Part shown: piece after piece, positions 1 through 10,337 of the stretch | Layout: every line of letters starts with the position of its first letter | Numbering within the stretch: the stretch's first letter is position 1 | From: Leptospira ilyithenensis | GTDB taxonomy: Bacteria; Spirochaetota; Leptospiria; Leptospirales; Leptospiraceae | Assembly (NCBI RefSeq): GCF_004771005.1 | Contig: NZ_RQHV01000043.1 | Coordinates: forward strand, 248,001-312,000 | DNA length: 64,000 bases | Direction: 5' to 3' | Translations under genes and position numbers: made by a program | The notes under the pieces: model-generated | The model's database searches: none | The model's input: the letters and a program-made list of their open reading frames with translations, nothing else | What the model was told of the DNA's origin: nothing

Positions 1-555
1 TTGGGCTTTGAAAAAGCGTCTATGAGGACGATTGCCAAAAAGGCAAAAGTCTCAACGAGCAATATATACAATTATTTCGAAAACAAAGAACACCTTCTTG
101 TTGAGATACTTGGTCCCATTCTTTCGGGTATGGAAAAAGCATTTCAGTTCATTTCCCAGCCAAACTACTTTGAAAAAAGATTCAATGACTCTTATGAAAA
201 TTGGAAAGAACGATTCAATATTGCACTGGATTATGTAGATGCCAATAGGGATGACTTCGTCTTACTTCTGCTAAAGTCCCAAGGATCCACATTGGAAGAC
301 TTTCCGGAAAAAGCTCTCACCCGATTTACAAAAATCAGTTTTGATCAATACCAGGAATTCAAAGCGGCGAACGCAAATTTTCGCGGAGAAATTAACGAAT
401 TTGTAGTTCGAAATATACTATCCTTCTTTTTGAATATATTCGTACAAATGATCCGCCAAAATATCACCAAGGCGGAAATGCTCAAATACGAAGATAGTTT
501 CCTGAAATTTTTGCACTACGGATACAAAGGTTCGATTGCCTCCGATCTGAATTGA
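1..555 (+). CDS. TetR/AcrR family transcriptional regulator (5' end cut by window)
   Basis: The first 45 residues form the second half of a TetR DNA-binding domain: ASMRTIAKKAKVSTSNIYNYF is the turn and recognition helix, followed by the NKEHLL continuation. The helical remainder is the variable ligand-binding domain. TetR proteins normally carry some 20 more residues before this point, so the real start probably lies upstream of the window and the TTG at base 1 is only the edge. Its ligand and targets cannot be told. It ends 15 bases before trpF on the same strand, but that pairing is not enough to infer regulation of trpF. Confidence 0.85.
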   Translation: MGFEKASMRTIAKKAKVSTSNIYNYFENKEHLLVEILGPILSGMEKAFQFISQPNYFEKRFNDSYENWKERFNIALDYVDANRDDFVLLLLKSQGSTLEDFPEKALTRFTKISFDQYQEFKAANANFRGEINEFVVRNILSFFLNIFVQMIRQNITKAEMLKYEDSFLKFLHYGYKGSIASDLN

Positions 556-570
556 TACAATCTGGCTCCT

Positions 571-1194
571 ATGGGAGCCAAAATTAAAATCTGCGGGATC
601 AGAACTCCTGAAATCATACAAGTTTGTGCGGATTTGAAAGTAGATCTGATCGGTCTGAATTTTTCTCCGAACTCTCCCAGAAATATCAAAGAAAATGAAA
701 TCCCAAATCTGATTCGAACGAGACATACCGAAGGTTTTCCCAAAATCGTTTTTCTGTTCTACAATAACGAAATCGCAGAGATCCGATCCGTTATCGAAAA
801 ATACGAGCCTGATTACGTACAATTCATTCAAGGCGATAACAAACTAACGACTGATATATGGAACCATTATCTGAACAATAAAAAATTACTTCCTTCATTT
901 AGAATCAGTGAAGAGGTAAAAGACGAATCCATTCTTTGCCCCGAGTTGCCCTTTGTGATTTTGGACAGTTACAAAAAAGGATTGGGAGGGGGAACAGGCG
1001 AAAGTTTTCCTTGGGAGTATGTAAAAAATGTAAAACGTCCCTACTTACTTGCCGGAGGGATCACTCCTGAAAATGTTCGGGAAGCATTGGATTATCTGAA
1101 TCCTTTCGGAATCGATGTGGCAAGCGGCGTGGAGACAGACGGAAAAAAAGATCCGGAAAAAATCAGACAATTGGTGAAAAATGTCAGAGGATGA
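571..1194 (+). CDS. trpF: Phosphoribosylanthranilate isomerase
   Basis: Catalyses the Amadori rearrangement of N-(5'-phosphoribosyl)anthranilate in tryptophan synthesis, in the cytoplasm. The 207-aa length suits a single TIM barrel. Visible family motifs are KICGI at residues 6-10 (catalytic Cys8), GLNF, the LDSYKKGLGGGTGESF stretch with the catalytic Asp and phosphate loop, LAGGITPENV, and GIDVASGVE near the end. No other trp genes adjoin it. The last 14 bases overlap the start of mutS, so the two are probably co-transcribed and translationally coupled. Confidence 0.93.
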   Translation: MGAKIKICGIRTPEIIQVCADLKVDLIGLNFSPNSPRNIKENEIPNLIRTRHTEGFPKIVFLFYNNEIAEIRSVIEKYEPDYVQFIQGDNKLTTDIWNHYLNNKKLLPSFRISEEVKDESILCPELPFVILDSYKKGLGGGTGESFPWEYVKNVKRPYLLAGGITPENVREALDYLNPFGIDVASGVETDGKKDPEKIRQLVKNVRG

Positions 1195-3712
1195 TGCACT
1201 AAATACGCCAGTTATGCGGCAGTTTGCGGAAGTAAAAACGCAACACCCCGATTCCATTGTTTTTTTCCGAATGGGGGATTTTTATGAAATGTTCCAGGAC
1301 GACGCAAAGGACGCGAGTCTGCTATTGGACATCACCCTCACCAAAAGACAAAATCAAATCCCTATGGCAGGGATTCCCTATCATGCTGCGGAAGGTTATA
1401 TTGCAAGACTGCTTTCCGCAGGCAGAAAGGTAGTAGTCTGCGAGCAGGTCAAGTCGGATGATCCGAAAGCGAAAATCATGCTTAGGGAAGTGGTGCGCAT
1501 CATCACACCCGGAACCGTCGTTGAAGATCATTTGCTCAGCGGATACCAAAACAATTATTTGTCAGTGTTTTGGCAGGAAAAAAATACCGTCTATCTGGCA
1601 TTTGCTGATGTCACCACGGCAGAGCTGGTTTATTTTTATTACACTGCCACGGAAAAAGAAAAAATCAAAGATACGATCGAAAGATTTTCTCCGAAAGAAT
1701 TATTGTACGCGGAAACATCCAAACAATCCATCCCGGAACTCGGGCGGGACAGGCAACTCATCCTAACTCCTCTTTTACCTGAATTTCTACCCAGTGACAA
1801 ACAAACAGGGGCTCAGGTGCTTGTGCATGTTTTGGATTGTTATCTCAAATACAATTACCGCCAACATAACTTTAGTTTCAAATCTCCGAGGCTCATCGAC
1901 GAATCCGAATTTTTAGGATTGGATGAAAGAACCATTTCCCATCTGGAACTGGTTGAAAACGAAAACAATAAAAATCATACTCTATTCGGAATTCTGAATC
2001 GTTGTACTACCCCGAGCGGAAAAAGATACCTGAGACAAAGAATTCTTTTCCCTACAAGAAATCCGGAGATGATCAGATCCCATTGGGACAAGATTGAAAT
2101 TTTAATCTCCGGCAAAAAAGAGAGAATCCAAGTCCAAACAAAACTATCGGAAATGATAGATATGGAACGGGTGTTAGCTCGGTTTCGCGGAGGCAAAGCG
2201 TCTCCCAGAGATATGAACGGAATCCAAAAAACCATCTCTGCATATGGATCCGTAAAGGAGACCCTGGATACCATAGCCTTTCCTTTCGCCGATTTATCCA
2301 AAGAACTGGTCTTATTCGGAACTCTACTCGAAGAAAGAGTTTTTCCCGGCGAACTTCCTGTCTTTTTGGGAAACTCTCCTTTTATCAAGGCAGGTTACTC
2401 TAAAGAATACGATCTTGCCACACTTGCCAAAGAAAAAGGAAAAGATTGGATCTTGGAATTGGAGGAAAGGGAAAAAAAAGAATCAGGCCTCTCTTCTTTA
2501 AAGATTCGTTATAATAAAATCTTAGGTTACTTTTTTGAAATCTCAAGGATGCAGGCAAAAGACGCTCCCGACCATTTCGTAAAGAAACAAACTCTTGTTA
2601 CAGGGGAAAGATTCACTTCTCCCGAATTGGAAGAAAAAGAAAGATCGATCCTGGAAGCGGATGAAATTACAGAAAGGATCGAAAAAGAAGAATTTGATTT
2701 TTTAATTGCGGAAGCACTGAAGAGCTTTCCCAACTTTTTACAAATGGCAACCGAGGTAGCTTCCCTGGACTACCATATCTCCCTCACCCAATGCAAGGAA
2801 GAATACCAATGGATACGACCTGAGATCAGAGAAGACGGCAAGATGATCCTGACAGATGCCCGCCATCCTGTTGTGGAAGCTTTCCTTCCTTTGGGGGACA
2901 GGTTTGTTCCCAACTCACTGGATCTGGATCCGAAAGAAGACTCCATTGCCATTCTGACGGGGCCCAATATGGCAGGTAAGTCAACTTATATGCGTCAGGT
3001 GGCGATCAATCAGATTCTTTTCCAAATGGGATCTTATCTTCCGATCAAATCGGCTTCACTTCCCATTGTGGATCGCATATTTACCCGAATCGGTTCCGGT
3101 GACAATCTTACTACGGGAGAATCCACATTCTTCGTGGAAATGAAAGAAACCGCTTATATTCTGAGCCAATTTACGGAAAATAGTTTGATTCTTTTTGATG
3201 AAGTGGGACGGGGAACATCGACTTACGATGGTTTGTCGATTGCCTGGGCCATTATAGAATTTTTATCCGGTAATTTTCCCAGACCGAAAACGATCTTTGC
3301 AACACATTATCACGAACTTACCGAGCTTGAAAAAGGAAAAGGGATTTTTAATTTATACCTGGATACTTTTGAGAAAGAAGGAGAAGTATTATTCCTTAAA
3401 AAAGTAAAAAAGGGAAAATCAAAACAATCCTTCGGAATCTACGTAGCCAAACTCGCAGGGCTTCCCAAAGAAGTGACGGAGAGAGCATCGAATATACTTC
3501 TAGGACTCGAATCCAAAAAAAGAGAAATCAAAGTAAGAAAGGAAGAACCTCTTCTTTTCGGAAATCTATTGGAGTCCACATTGCCTGGAAAATCCGTAAG
3601 CGAGGAGAGAATTTTGAAAAAACTGAAAAACCTATCGATCAATTCCATCCCACCGATCGAAGCCTTGCAGATATTGGAAGAACTAAGCCGCTGGTCGAAA
3701 GAGAAAGAGTAA
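1181..3712 (+). CDS. mutS: DNA mismatch repair protein MutS
   Basis: Recognises mispairs and small loops and starts mismatch repair with MutL. The mismatch-reading Phe-x-Glu is in FRMGDFYEMF (Phe34, Glu36). The ATPase has its Walker A loop GPNMAGKST at about 594-602, then the STFFVEM signature, the Walker B LILFDEVGRGTSTYDG, and the FATHYHEL switch. At 843 aa it is full length for MutS1. It starts inside the end of trpF, and its last 30 bases overlap the convergent serB, so the two transcripts are antisense to each other over their 3' ends. Confidence 0.97.
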   Translation: MSEDDALNTPVMRQFAEVKTQHPDSIVFFRMGDFYEMFQDDAKDASLLLDITLTKRQNQIPMAGIPYHAAEGYIARLLSAGRKVVVCEQVKSDDPKAKIMLREVVRIITPGTVVEDHLLSGYQNNYLSVFWQEKNTVYLAFADVTTAELVYFYYTATEKEKIKDTIERFSPKELLYAETSKQSIPELGRDRQLILTPLLPEFLPSDKQTGAQVLVHVLDCYLKYNYRQHNFSFKSPRLIDESEFLGLDERTISHLELVENENNKNHTLFGILNRCTTPSGKRYLRQRILFPTRNPEMIRSHWDKIEILISGKKERIQVQTKLSEMIDMERVLARFRGGKASPRDMNGIQKTISAYGSVKETLDTIAFPFADLSKELVLFGTLLEERVFPGELPVFLGNSPFIKAGYSKEYDLATLAKEKGKDWILELEEREKKESGLSSLKIRYNKILGYFFEISRMQAKDAPDHFVKKQTLVTGERFTSPELEEKERSILEADEITERIEKEEFDFLIAEALKSFPNFLQMATEVASLDYHISLTQCKEEYQWIRPEIREDGKMILTDARHPVVEAFLPLGDRFVPNSLDLDPKEDSIAILTGPNMAGKSTYMRQVAINQILFQMGSYLPIKSASLPIVDRIFTRIGSGDNLTTGESTFFVEMKETAYILSQFTENSLILFDEVGRGTSTYDGLSIAWAIIEFLSGNFPRPKTIFATHYHELTELEKGKGIFNLYLDTFEKEGEVLFLKKVKKGKSKQSFGIYVAKLAGLPKEVTERASNILLGLESKKREIKVRKEEPLLFGNLLESTLPGKSVSEERILKKLKNLSINSIPPIEALQILEELSRWSKEKE

Positions 3713-4564
3713 AACGCTCATATCAGAAAAATCGATCCAATTCAAAATCTGATCTTTTAATCCCTGCTTCGCGTGAAAACCGATTCCGATAGATGCGGAT
3801 TGCAACATAAGACCGTCATTGGCACCATCCCCAACGGCAACAATCTGTTGTTTGGTGATATTTTGTTCATTGGAATACAAATTCAGATACTCCGCTTTCT
3901 TTTCCTTACCGATGATCTCACCCAAGATCTCTCCGGTAAAGACACCTTCTTTTTCTTCCAGATGATTTGCCCGGTAAAAAGAAACCGGATATTTTTTTGC
4001 AAATAGATCCAACACAGGAGTAAAGCCTCCGCTGAGAATCGAAATTTTTGTTTGAAACTTTGGCAGTTCTTGGAATAGGATATCCATTCCGGGATTCAAA
4101 TGAAGGAGTTCGTAAACTTCTCCGAAACTTTTTCGTGACAATCCGTTCAGAAGAATCACTCTTTTTCTAAGTGCTTCTTCAAATCCCATCCCGCCGTCCA
4201 TCGCTTGTTTGGTGACAGAAGCGACTTGTTCGTAAACTCCGTGTTTGCGGGCCAATTCATCAATCACTTCTTCCTGTATCACAGTGGAATCCATATCAAA
4301 ACAAAATAGATTCGGTTCCTTCGGATTTAAATGATTTTCTATCTGCAACACATCAATCCGATCGGAAGAAACGGCAGCCCGTAGTCCCACGAGCTCTTCT
4401 CTGGGGAGAGAGTTTTCCAACCGGATCTCAATACAGGAATGATCGAAAGAAAAAGAAGGTACTGGATTTACGAGAAGTTTGCTTTTTAAGTCTTGATTTT
4501 GGATGGAAGAAACAAAGGAAAAATTCTCAAACTTTCCCTTTTTGATAAATAATAATACAGACAT
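3683..4564 (-). CDS. serB: Phosphoserine phosphatase (HAD family)
   Basis: Last step of serine synthesis, hydrolysing O-phospho-L-serine. HAD motif I is DMDST at about residues 90-94, followed by EEVIDELARKHG typical of SerB; motif II is SILSGGFT and motif III/IV is VGDGANDGLML. The 90-residue N-terminal part is the divergent regulatory region found in many SerB. I chose ATG 4564 (MSVLLF), 13 bases after the upstream gene's stop; an ATG at 4630 would lie inside that gene. It converges on and overlaps mutS. Confidence 0.93.
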   Translation of the reverse strand: MSVLLFIKKGKFENFSFVSSIQNQDLKSKLLVNPVPSFSFDHSCIEIRLENSLPREELVGLRAAVSSDRIDVLQIENHLNPKEPNLFCFDMDSTVIQEEVIDELARKHGVYEQVASVTKQAMDGGMGFEEALRKRVILLNGLSRKSFGEVYELLHLNPGMDILFQELPKFQTKISILSGGFTPVLDLFAKKYPVSFYRANHLEEKEGVFTGEILGEIIGKEKKAEYLNLYSNEQNITKQQIVAVGDGANDGLMLQSASIGIGFHAKQGLKDQILNWIDFSDMSVLLFLFRPAA

Positions 4565-4577
4565 GAATATAAAACTT

Positions 4578-5345
4578 TTATGGAACGAGAGGACGGAGTT
4601 TTTTTCCCCAGATTTCGTAACCTTTTTCATTAAAATGAAGTTTGTCCCCGTTTTCCCTTACAAATTCTTCTCGTAAAAAAAGTTCGTCCGGTTTTCGGAG
4701 ATCATCCCAAACTTCCACATATTCCACATTTTTTGTTTTACGGGCAAAATTTGCCAAAAATAGATTATAAACAGGAACGATTTGATTCAGCTCCCGCACT
4801 TTGGTAGGAGGAACTGCCATCACAATCACCCGAATGGACGGATTCTTTTTATGAATGGTTTCTATGATGGATTGAAAATTTCTTTGAACGAGAGACAAAC
4901 ATTTCCCCTGGATCATGTCATTCCCTCCTATCTCCATAACGATCACGGAAGGAGAGAGAGTTAAAACATCATCCTGGATACGGGAAAGCAATGTCTCAGT
5001 CATATCACCACCTATTCCGCGATTGGTGACATTCTGATTTGGAAATTCTTTTTTGATTAATTCGGGTAAAAATAAATGTACGAGGCTGTTTCCAACAAAA
5101 ACAACCCGGGAAGATTTTCTAGATTTATTGTCTTCACTGTAAAGAAGCCTTACGGGAAACCAAATCTTTTCTATGTACTGTTTGAAATCCTTTTGGTTGC
5201 GCCAACCAGGCTCATTGAAACATACAAAGTTTGGATCGTAATAGTCTTTGCTGGGTCGAAGGCTACAACCCACTAAGGAGAAAGAGAAAAACACCCAAAG
5301 AAGGAGATGGGTGGAAATTGAATTATTCTTGTTCGCCCGGCTCAT
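4578..5345 (-). CDS. SGNH/GDSL-type hydrolase lipoprotein
   Basis: A 255-aa exported esterase-like protein. The N-terminus has a hydrophobic segment ending in a lipobox (SLVGC, Cys about 27), so the mature protein should be a lipoprotein. SGNH blocks are readable: block I FVGNSLV (catalytic Ser, with Asn where GDS proteins have Asp), block II NRGIGGDMTE, block III EIGGNDM, and block V with the Asp/His pair in DKLHFNEKGY. The substrate is unknown; similar enzymes act on lipids or acetylated sugars. The start overlaps the preceding 59-aa gene by 23 bases, and serB follows after 13 bases. Confidence 0.85.
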   Translation of the reverse strand: MSRANKNNSISTHLLLWVFFSFSLVGCSLRPSKDYYDPNFVCFNEPGWRNQKDFKQYIEKIWFPVRLLYSEDNKSRKSSRVVFVGNSLVHLFLPELIKKEFPNQNVTNRGIGGDMTETLLSRIQDDVLTLSPSVIVMEIGGNDMIQGKCLSLVQRNFQSIIETIHKKNPSIRVIVMAVPPTKVRELNQIVPVYNLFLANFARKTKNVEYVEVWDDLRKPDELFLREEFVRENGDKLHFNEKGYEIWGKKLRPLVP

Positions 5346-5502
5346 TCATTCGGAAGCGCTTTTGCCAATCTTTGATTTGCGACTGAGCGTATTCTTCCGT
5401 GTCGCATATGCGAAATTCAATCGGATTGTTTGTTGTAGTTTCAATGAGTTTAGCTTCGATGTATCCATTCTTCAGCTTGGTTGTCTCTATGCGATATCTC
5501 AT
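5323..5502 (-). CDS. Small hypothetical protein, 59 aa
   Basis: An open frame from ATG 5502 to TAA at 5323 encoding 59 residues that begin MRYRIETTKL and end NEPGEQE. It contains EFRICDTEEYAQSQIKDWQKRF, so it is hydrophilic, with neither signal peptide nor membrane segment. It fills the gap between the upstream transporter and the SGNH lipoprotein, and its end overlaps that gene by 23 bases in another frame, which suggests coupling. I do not recognise the family. Support is the open frame, position and balanced composition. Confidence 0.6.
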   Translation of the reverse strand: MRYRIETTKLKNGYIEAKLIETTTNNPIEFRICDTEEYAQSQIKDWQKRFRMNEPGEQE

Positions 5503-5526
5503 CTATCTATCTCCGAATACCAGATT

Positions 5527-7104
5527 TTATTTATTACGTATCTTGGCAATCTCTTCTAAAGTCTCTTCTTCTCGATATTTTCCGAAAAGAAAAATTGCCA
5601 AAAGGCAGAACCCGGAGGCCAACGGTCCTGTTAAACGAACACCCAGTTCTCCACCATTCTCTTTTTCTTCGACTTTACAGACGATCTTTTCTATTAGATT
5701 TTTATTGTTTTCTCTTATATTTTTCGCATCTGAACCGGATTCAGATTTTACTTGCAATTCTTTCGAAGAAGTTTCAGCAACAGAAGGCGCAATGATTCCG
5801 GTAACATTCGGAGAAACATGTTTTTTGGATTCCTTATCCAATCCTATCAAAATGACGGAACTGAAAATAAGAACTGCTAGTGTTTGTCCCAACTTTTGCA
5901 TAAAGGTTCTGCCTGCATAGAACAACCCTTCCCGTTTGGAACCTGTTTTCAATGCATCAAGTTCCGCAATATCCGCGAGTATTGCATTTGGTAGAATGCC
6001 CAAAATCGCAATGGGAACCGCAGCGACTGCAACAATCAAATAACCCTGGATATGTGACGGAATCGGCAAACTGTCTTTTCCGATAAAGAAGATGGATAAG
6101 AAGAGTATTAGAAAAATATAAAATCCGAAAAGAACCGTACGTTTCTTCCCTACTTTTCGTGCTACGATATTTACTACCGGATAAAAAGCAAAAGAAACAA
6201 GAAGCATAATCGTAAGAAGCTGAGTCACAAATTCACGCTCTAACCGGAGCAATACGGTAACATAATAGGAAATACCTGTAGTTAATACGGTTAATGCGAG
6301 AAAATAACAGAGGTCGGATAATGCGAAATACAGAAAGTTCTTGTTTTTGAAAGTAAGCACGATCGCTTCCCGGAAAGGAACGCTGGACGGCTCCGACTCG
6401 CAGTATGTTTTTTCTTTAATGGCAAACACAGGAAAATACATGCAAATGGCCGCAAATCCGCAGAGAATTCCCAATGCATATTGACGGGAAAAGAGGGACT
6501 GGATGGCGGGATCCGGAGAATACGAAAAGGAAGCACTCAAAACATTGGCAATCATTGGCTCTGTAGATGCCACAATGATCCCCAGTGCGTAGGTAACGGA
6601 TATATAAGTGGAAAGATTAAGCCTTTCGTTCGGGGTATGGCCTAGCTCGGGAATGAGTGCAAAATACGGAGTCACATATATAGTGAGAAACAAATAAAAT
6701 AAGAGCATAAATACCGTCATCCAGACAAGATTCAGCCCTGAAATGAAATGATTCGGAGGAAGAAAGATCAGCCAGCAAAAGATTGCTGCGGGAATTCCAC
6801 CTAATGCCAGATAGGGGATTCGCCTGCCGAACTTTGATCTGAATCTGTCCGAAGAATTCGCCACAATGGGATCAGTAATTGCATCCCACAACCTTCCCAC
6901 TGCCGCTACCACACCGATAGTAGAAAGCCCCCAAAACGCCATCTTTTCTATCAGGTCGGGAAAACAGTCTTCTCCTGTTTTCGGTGCAGGAGGGAGATAA
7001 AAATAAACTTGGTGAAGGCCAATGATATTGATCAGTGTGGACCAACCGAGTTGGCCAACTGCATAACTGATCTGTTTTCCAAAAGGAAGAGAGGGTTTTG
7101 ACAT
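5527..7104 (-). CDS. MFS transporter of the GPH (glycoside-pentoside-hexuronide:cation symporter) type
   Basis: A 525-aa inner-membrane protein with about 12 membrane segments. It opens KQISYAVGQLGWSTL, followed by GRLWDAITDPIVANSSDRFRSKFGRR, which is the GPH/MelB signature around the loop between helices 2 and 3. A hydrophilic stretch at about residues 435-480 with alternating charges precedes the last helix. GPH proteins carry sugars or other solutes with Na+ or H+; the substrate here cannot be read. It lies 61 bases downstream of bioB on the same strand and may share that transcript, but a role in biotin uptake is not supported. Confidence 0.85.
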   Translation of the reverse strand: MSKPSLPFGKQISYAVGQLGWSTLINIIGLHQVYFYLPPAPKTGEDCFPDLIEKMAFWGLSTIGVVAAVGRLWDAITDPIVANSSDRFRSKFGRRIPYLALGGIPAAIFCWLIFLPPNHFISGLNLVWMTVFMLLFYLFLTIYVTPYFALIPELGHTPNERLNLSTYISVTYALGIIVASTEPMIANVLSASFSYSPDPAIQSLFSRQYALGILCGFAAICMYFPVFAIKEKTYCESEPSSVPFREAIVLTFKNKNFLYFALSDLCYFLALTVLTTGISYYVTVLLRLEREFVTQLLTIMLLVSFAFYPVVNIVARKVGKKRTVLFGFYIFLILFLSIFFIGKDSLPIPSHIQGYLIVAVAAVPIAILGILPNAILADIAELDALKTGSKREGLFYAGRTFMQKLGQTLAVLIFSSVILIGLDKESKKHVSPNVTGIIAPSVAETSSKELQVKSESGSDAKNIRENNKNLIEKIVCKVEEKENGGELGVRLTGPLASGFCLLAIFLFGKYREEETLEEIAKIRNK

Positions 7105-7165
7105 TCTATTTTCTCTGGGAAAGGGAAAGTAGAAGAATATTACCCTTCTATTCTAAAAAGGCAAA

Positions 7166-8224
7166 CTACTTTTTGAATTTATATAAGTCCGGAAAGTTTT
7201 TTTCCTCATACAAAAATTCCTTTTCATAGTTTTCCCAACCTTGGGGAATCCCTTCTGAAAATTCAGGAACCATTCCGCAATCTCGGATGAGATTCATGGT
7301 TTGTGAAATCTCACTTCCCTTTACATTCAGGTATCCATCTGCAAACAAGGAATTCGCAACATAAAGACCCATGGATTGCAATGATCCGAGATGACCTTCT
7401 CTCCCCGCTCCGATTCGGATTTCAGAATCAGGATTTACCAATCGGAATACGGATAGCACACGAATGCAATATTCAGGCGTCAAACTGGTGTTTAATGCAA
7501 CAGCGTGACCTTTGATAGGAATGAAGAAATTAACCGGAATCGATATGACTCCCAGTCTTTTTAATTCGAAAGCAACTTGAACCAAATCGGAGTTTTGTTC
7601 TCCCATCCCGACGATGAGTCCTGAACAAAGACCTATTTCTGCGGAAGATGCAGCTTCCAAAGTTGAAAGCCTGTCCTTGAAAGTATGAGTAGAACAAATT
7701 TCATTATAATTGGATTCGGAAGTATTGAGATTGTGATTGTATCTGTCAAGTCCCGCGTCCTTCAATACCCGCGCTTTCTTGGCATCCAAAATCCCGGCAG
7801 AAAGACAAACCTTTAAACCTAACTCTGAATTGATGCGGCTTATGGTTGTTGCCAATTTATCCACAGCTTTGTCCGTCGGACCACGCCCGGAGGTTACCAT
7901 ACAAAAACGATAAGCACCGCTTGCTTTTGCCAGCTTGGCATCTTCCCAGATTTCTTCCTCGGACTTGAGAGAGTATTCTTTGATTCCGGAATCTCCACCC
8001 TTTCTTTGTGCGCAGTAACCGCAATCTTCCGGGCAATACCCGTTTTTAATATTGTCCAGGATATGAATGCGAACTTTGTTTCCGAAGTATTTGAATCTTT
8101 GGTCACTTGCTTCCTTGAGGACATACAGAAAAGGTTCTTTCCCTTCCAGGATGGCAAGGGCCTCTTCTGGGGTAATGACGGAAGGTTCGGAAGAAATAGT
8201 CGCTATAGACTGGGTTGCAATCAT
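7166..8224 (-). CDS. bioB: Biotin synthase
   Basis: Radical-SAM enzyme that inserts sulfur into dethiobiotin, the last step of biotin synthesis. The 4Fe-4S/SAM Cys triad is in [14 protein letters not shown] (CxxxCxxC) at about residues 62-75. [25 protein letters not shown] and the arginine region [11 protein letters not shown] that binds the second cluster are all present. At 352 aa it is full length. It is the third gene of a bioD-bioA-bioB run, 43 bases after bioA. No bioF or bioC is in the window. Confidence 0.97.
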   Translation of the reverse strand: MIATQSIATISSEPSVITPEEALAILEGKEPFLYVLKEASDQRFKYFGNKVRIHILDNIKNGYCPEDCGYCAQRKGGDSGIKEYSLKSEEEIWEDAKLAKASGAYRFCMVTSGRGPTDKAVDKLATTISRINSELGLKVCLSAGILDAKKARVLKDAGLDRYNHNLNTSESNYNEICSTHTFKDRLSTLEAASSAEIGLCSGLIVGMGEQNSDLVQVAFELKRLGVISIPVNFFIPIKGHAVALNTSLTPEYCIRVLSVFRLVNPDSEIRIGAGREGHLGSLQSMGLYVANSLFADGYLNVKGSEISQTMNLIRDCGMVPEFSEGIPQGWENYEKEFLYEEKNFPDLYKFKK

Positions 8225-8267
8225 GTTTGCAATGTCAGTGGAAGAGTCGGTCTTGTAAACGAAGAAA

Positions 8268-9593
8268 TCAGAGGGAACCGATCGCTTCGTCTAGTGCGAA
8301 AAAAATCCGGTCCAAAGAGGAATCCGAAATATTATAAGGAGGGGTGATGTAGACTGTATTTCCCAAAGGGCGCAGAAGAATGTTTTTATCCAATAATTTT
8401 GCCCGAAGTTTTTTTCCGATCGGATTGAGGTACTCATCCTCCCCGATCTTCTGATTCAATTCGAACGCGCAAATACTCCCGAGGATCCTTGGATTCAGGA
8501 TTTTGCCAGGGTTTGAAAAAACAAGTTTTTCCATTCGTTTACGAAAGGATATCTCCAGATTTTTTACCTGATCCAAACCCTCTTTTTCCAAGATGCCGAT
8601 ACTCGCCAAACTGGCGCTACATGCCAAAGGATTCCCTGTCATTGTGTGCGCATGGAAAAAAGATTTGTACGGATCTTCTGTCAAAAAAGCAGTATAGATT
8701 TTTTCCGTAACAAGAGTTGCGGCAAGAGGGAGTGATCCGCCTGTCAGGCCTTTCGCAAAAGCAAGCAAATCAGGAACCGCATCCGCCTTTTGAAATGCAA
8801 AATATTCTCCGGTCCTTCCCATACCTGTAAACACTTCATCAAAGATCAAAAGTATATCCAATTCGTTTGTAATCTTTTTTAACCCGCGAAGGAATTCGGA
8901 ATCATAAAATACCATCCCTGCAGCTCCGAACACCAATGGCTCGATGACTACACCCGCATATTCGCCAGGGTGTTCCGAAATTGCATCTGTTACCTGTGAA
9001 AGAATATCCGTATAATGTGCGCTAATTTCCTCTTTCGAAGAAAATTGAAACCGGTTGGGTGCACCTATTTCAAAAACAGGAAACCTCAACTCGGCAAAAA
9101 TCCGATTGAAATAAGTAATCCCCGAGACATTCATCCCTCCGATGCTATCTCCATGATAAGAAGAGGAAAAAACGATGAACTTGGAACGATGCCTTCCGCT
9201 TTTTTCTCCGTCCCTGTTTTTGTAATATTGAATGGCAAGTTTAAGTGCGATCTCTACCGCATTAGATCCGTTATCTGAATAAAATACTTTTTTGTAGTTT
9301 CCTCCCGCGAGATCCAGAATCTTCTTCGACAAAGATTCCGCAGGCTCATGAAGAAACCCTGCAAGCATTACATGATCTAAAACTTCTGTCTGCTTTTGTA
9401 TCGCTTGCATAATTTCCGGATGGCGATGTCCATGAATGCAAGTCCACCAGGAAGAAATCCCGTCGATGTATTCTTTTCCGTCTTTTCCGTAAAGAAATTC
9501 CTTAGATGCAGATTGAATCTGCAAAATCGATTCTTTAGTATTTTGTATTGTAAGCGGAATCCAAGTGGAAGTTTCTTCAGAAAACAAATTCAT
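8268..9593 (-). CDS. bioA: Adenosylmethionine-8-amino-7-oxononanoate aminotransferase
   Basis: PLP enzyme that makes 7,8-diaminopelargonate, using S-adenosylmethionine as amino donor. [18 protein letters not shown] is the BioA substrate region; [15 protein letters not shown] holds the PLP Asp; [16 protein letters not shown] has the Schiff-base Lys; and [14 protein letters not shown] follows. Length 441 aa is normal. The ATG lies inside the end of bioD (17-base overlap) with a GAAGGGG ribosome-binding site directly before it, so translation should be coupled to bioD. Confidence 0.96.
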   Translation of the reverse strand: MNLFSEETSTWIPLTIQNTKESILQIQSASKEFLYGKDGKEYIDGISSWWTCIHGHRHPEIMQAIQKQTEVLDHVMLAGFLHEPAESLSKKILDLAGGNYKKVFYSDNGSNAVEIALKLAIQYYKNRDGEKSGRHRSKFIVFSSSYHGDSIGGMNVSGITYFNRIFAELRFPVFEIGAPNRFQFSSKEEISAHYTDILSQVTDAISEHPGEYAGVVIEPLVFGAAGMVFYDSEFLRGLKKITNELDILLIFDEVFTGMGRTGEYFAFQKADAVPDLLAFAKGLTGGSLPLAATLVTEKIYTAFLTEDPYKSFFHAHTMTGNPLACSASLASIGILEKEGLDQVKNLEISFRKRMEKLVFSNPGKILNPRILGSICAFELNQKIGEDEYLNPIGKKLRAKLLDKNILLRPLGNTVYITPPYNISDSSLDRIFFALDEAIGSL

Positions 9594-10287
9594 CCCCTTC
9601 CATATCCATAATCGAATTGATCACGGAACGATCCGTATCAAAAAAAGATTCCGCATAGGAAATAAATTCAAGTGGTGAAAGTTTTTGCATAGGAAAGGAG
9701 GTATGACCGAGACAAGGCGTACCACCAAACTTCTGTATGATGCTCTGATTGTCTTCGATCAGCTCGTTTTTGGGACCTACCAGATAAAATCCGATTACGG
9801 GAATATAACGATTCAACAAACACTCCAAGGTCATCAATGTGTGATTGATCGTACCAAGTTCGGAAGAACCGACTACCACTACTTTAAGATTGGTTTGTTG
9901 GATTCCTTGCCATCCTAGAAAATTTTCCGTCCAAGGAACAAATATTCCGCCTGCACCTTCAATCAGAATCCGCTTATGTCTCTGAGAATTGATTTGATTC
10001 AAAACCAGTTTGGGATCTATTTCATTGGATTCTTTTTTTGCGGCATAATGAGGACTGGAGGCATGGGAAAAGCCGTAAATCGGTTTTTGAAAGAAACTAT
10101 CTTCGAAGTTTGTAACTTTTCGGATAAAATTTGTGTCGTCTACTTCGGAAAGTCCGGTTTGGATCGGTTTCCAGTACTGATACTCGTACTTACGGGCATA
10201 CTTTGCCATAAAGAGTGAGGAAAAAAAAGTTTTTCCTACATCCGTTCCGGTTCCGGTAACAAAAAAAGCCTGACTCACATATCTCAA
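9577..10287 (-). CDS. bioD: Dethiobiotin synthetase
   Basis: ATP-dependent carboxylation of diaminopelargonate to dethiobiotin. The N-terminal FFVTGTGTDVGKTFFS is the P-loop of the family, WKPIQTG the substrate Lys region and IEGAGGIFVPW the Mg/ATP loop. It is 236 aa. The listed start is a TTG (10287); a GTG at 10278 (VSQAFFVTG) is equally possible and gives a more typical N-terminus. First gene of the biotin run, starting only about 50 bases from the divergent gene at 10338. I saw no BirA-type operator in that gap. Confidence 0.93.
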   Translation of the reverse strand: MRYVSQAFFVTGTGTDVGKTFFSSLFMAKYARKYEYQYWKPIQTGLSEVDDTNFIRKVTNFEDSFFQKPIYGFSHASSPHYAAKKESNEIDPKLVLNQINSQRHKRILIEGAGGIFVPWTENFLGWQGIQQTNLKVVVVGSSELGTINHTLMTLECLLNRYIPVIGFYLVGPKNELIEDNQSIIQKFGGTPCLGHTSFPMQKLSPLEFISYAESFFDTDRSVINSIMDMEGDEFVF

Positions 10288-10337
10288 GATTTTTCAATTC
10301 CAGCCCCCGTCTATCCGATTTATATAAGAGAGGATCT

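Noticed and set aside
8251..8260. TTGTAAAC upstream of bioB as a BirA operator
   Set aside because: Only one half-site is present; the facing GGTTTACAA half with the usual spacing is absent, and it lies inside the operon rather than before bioD.
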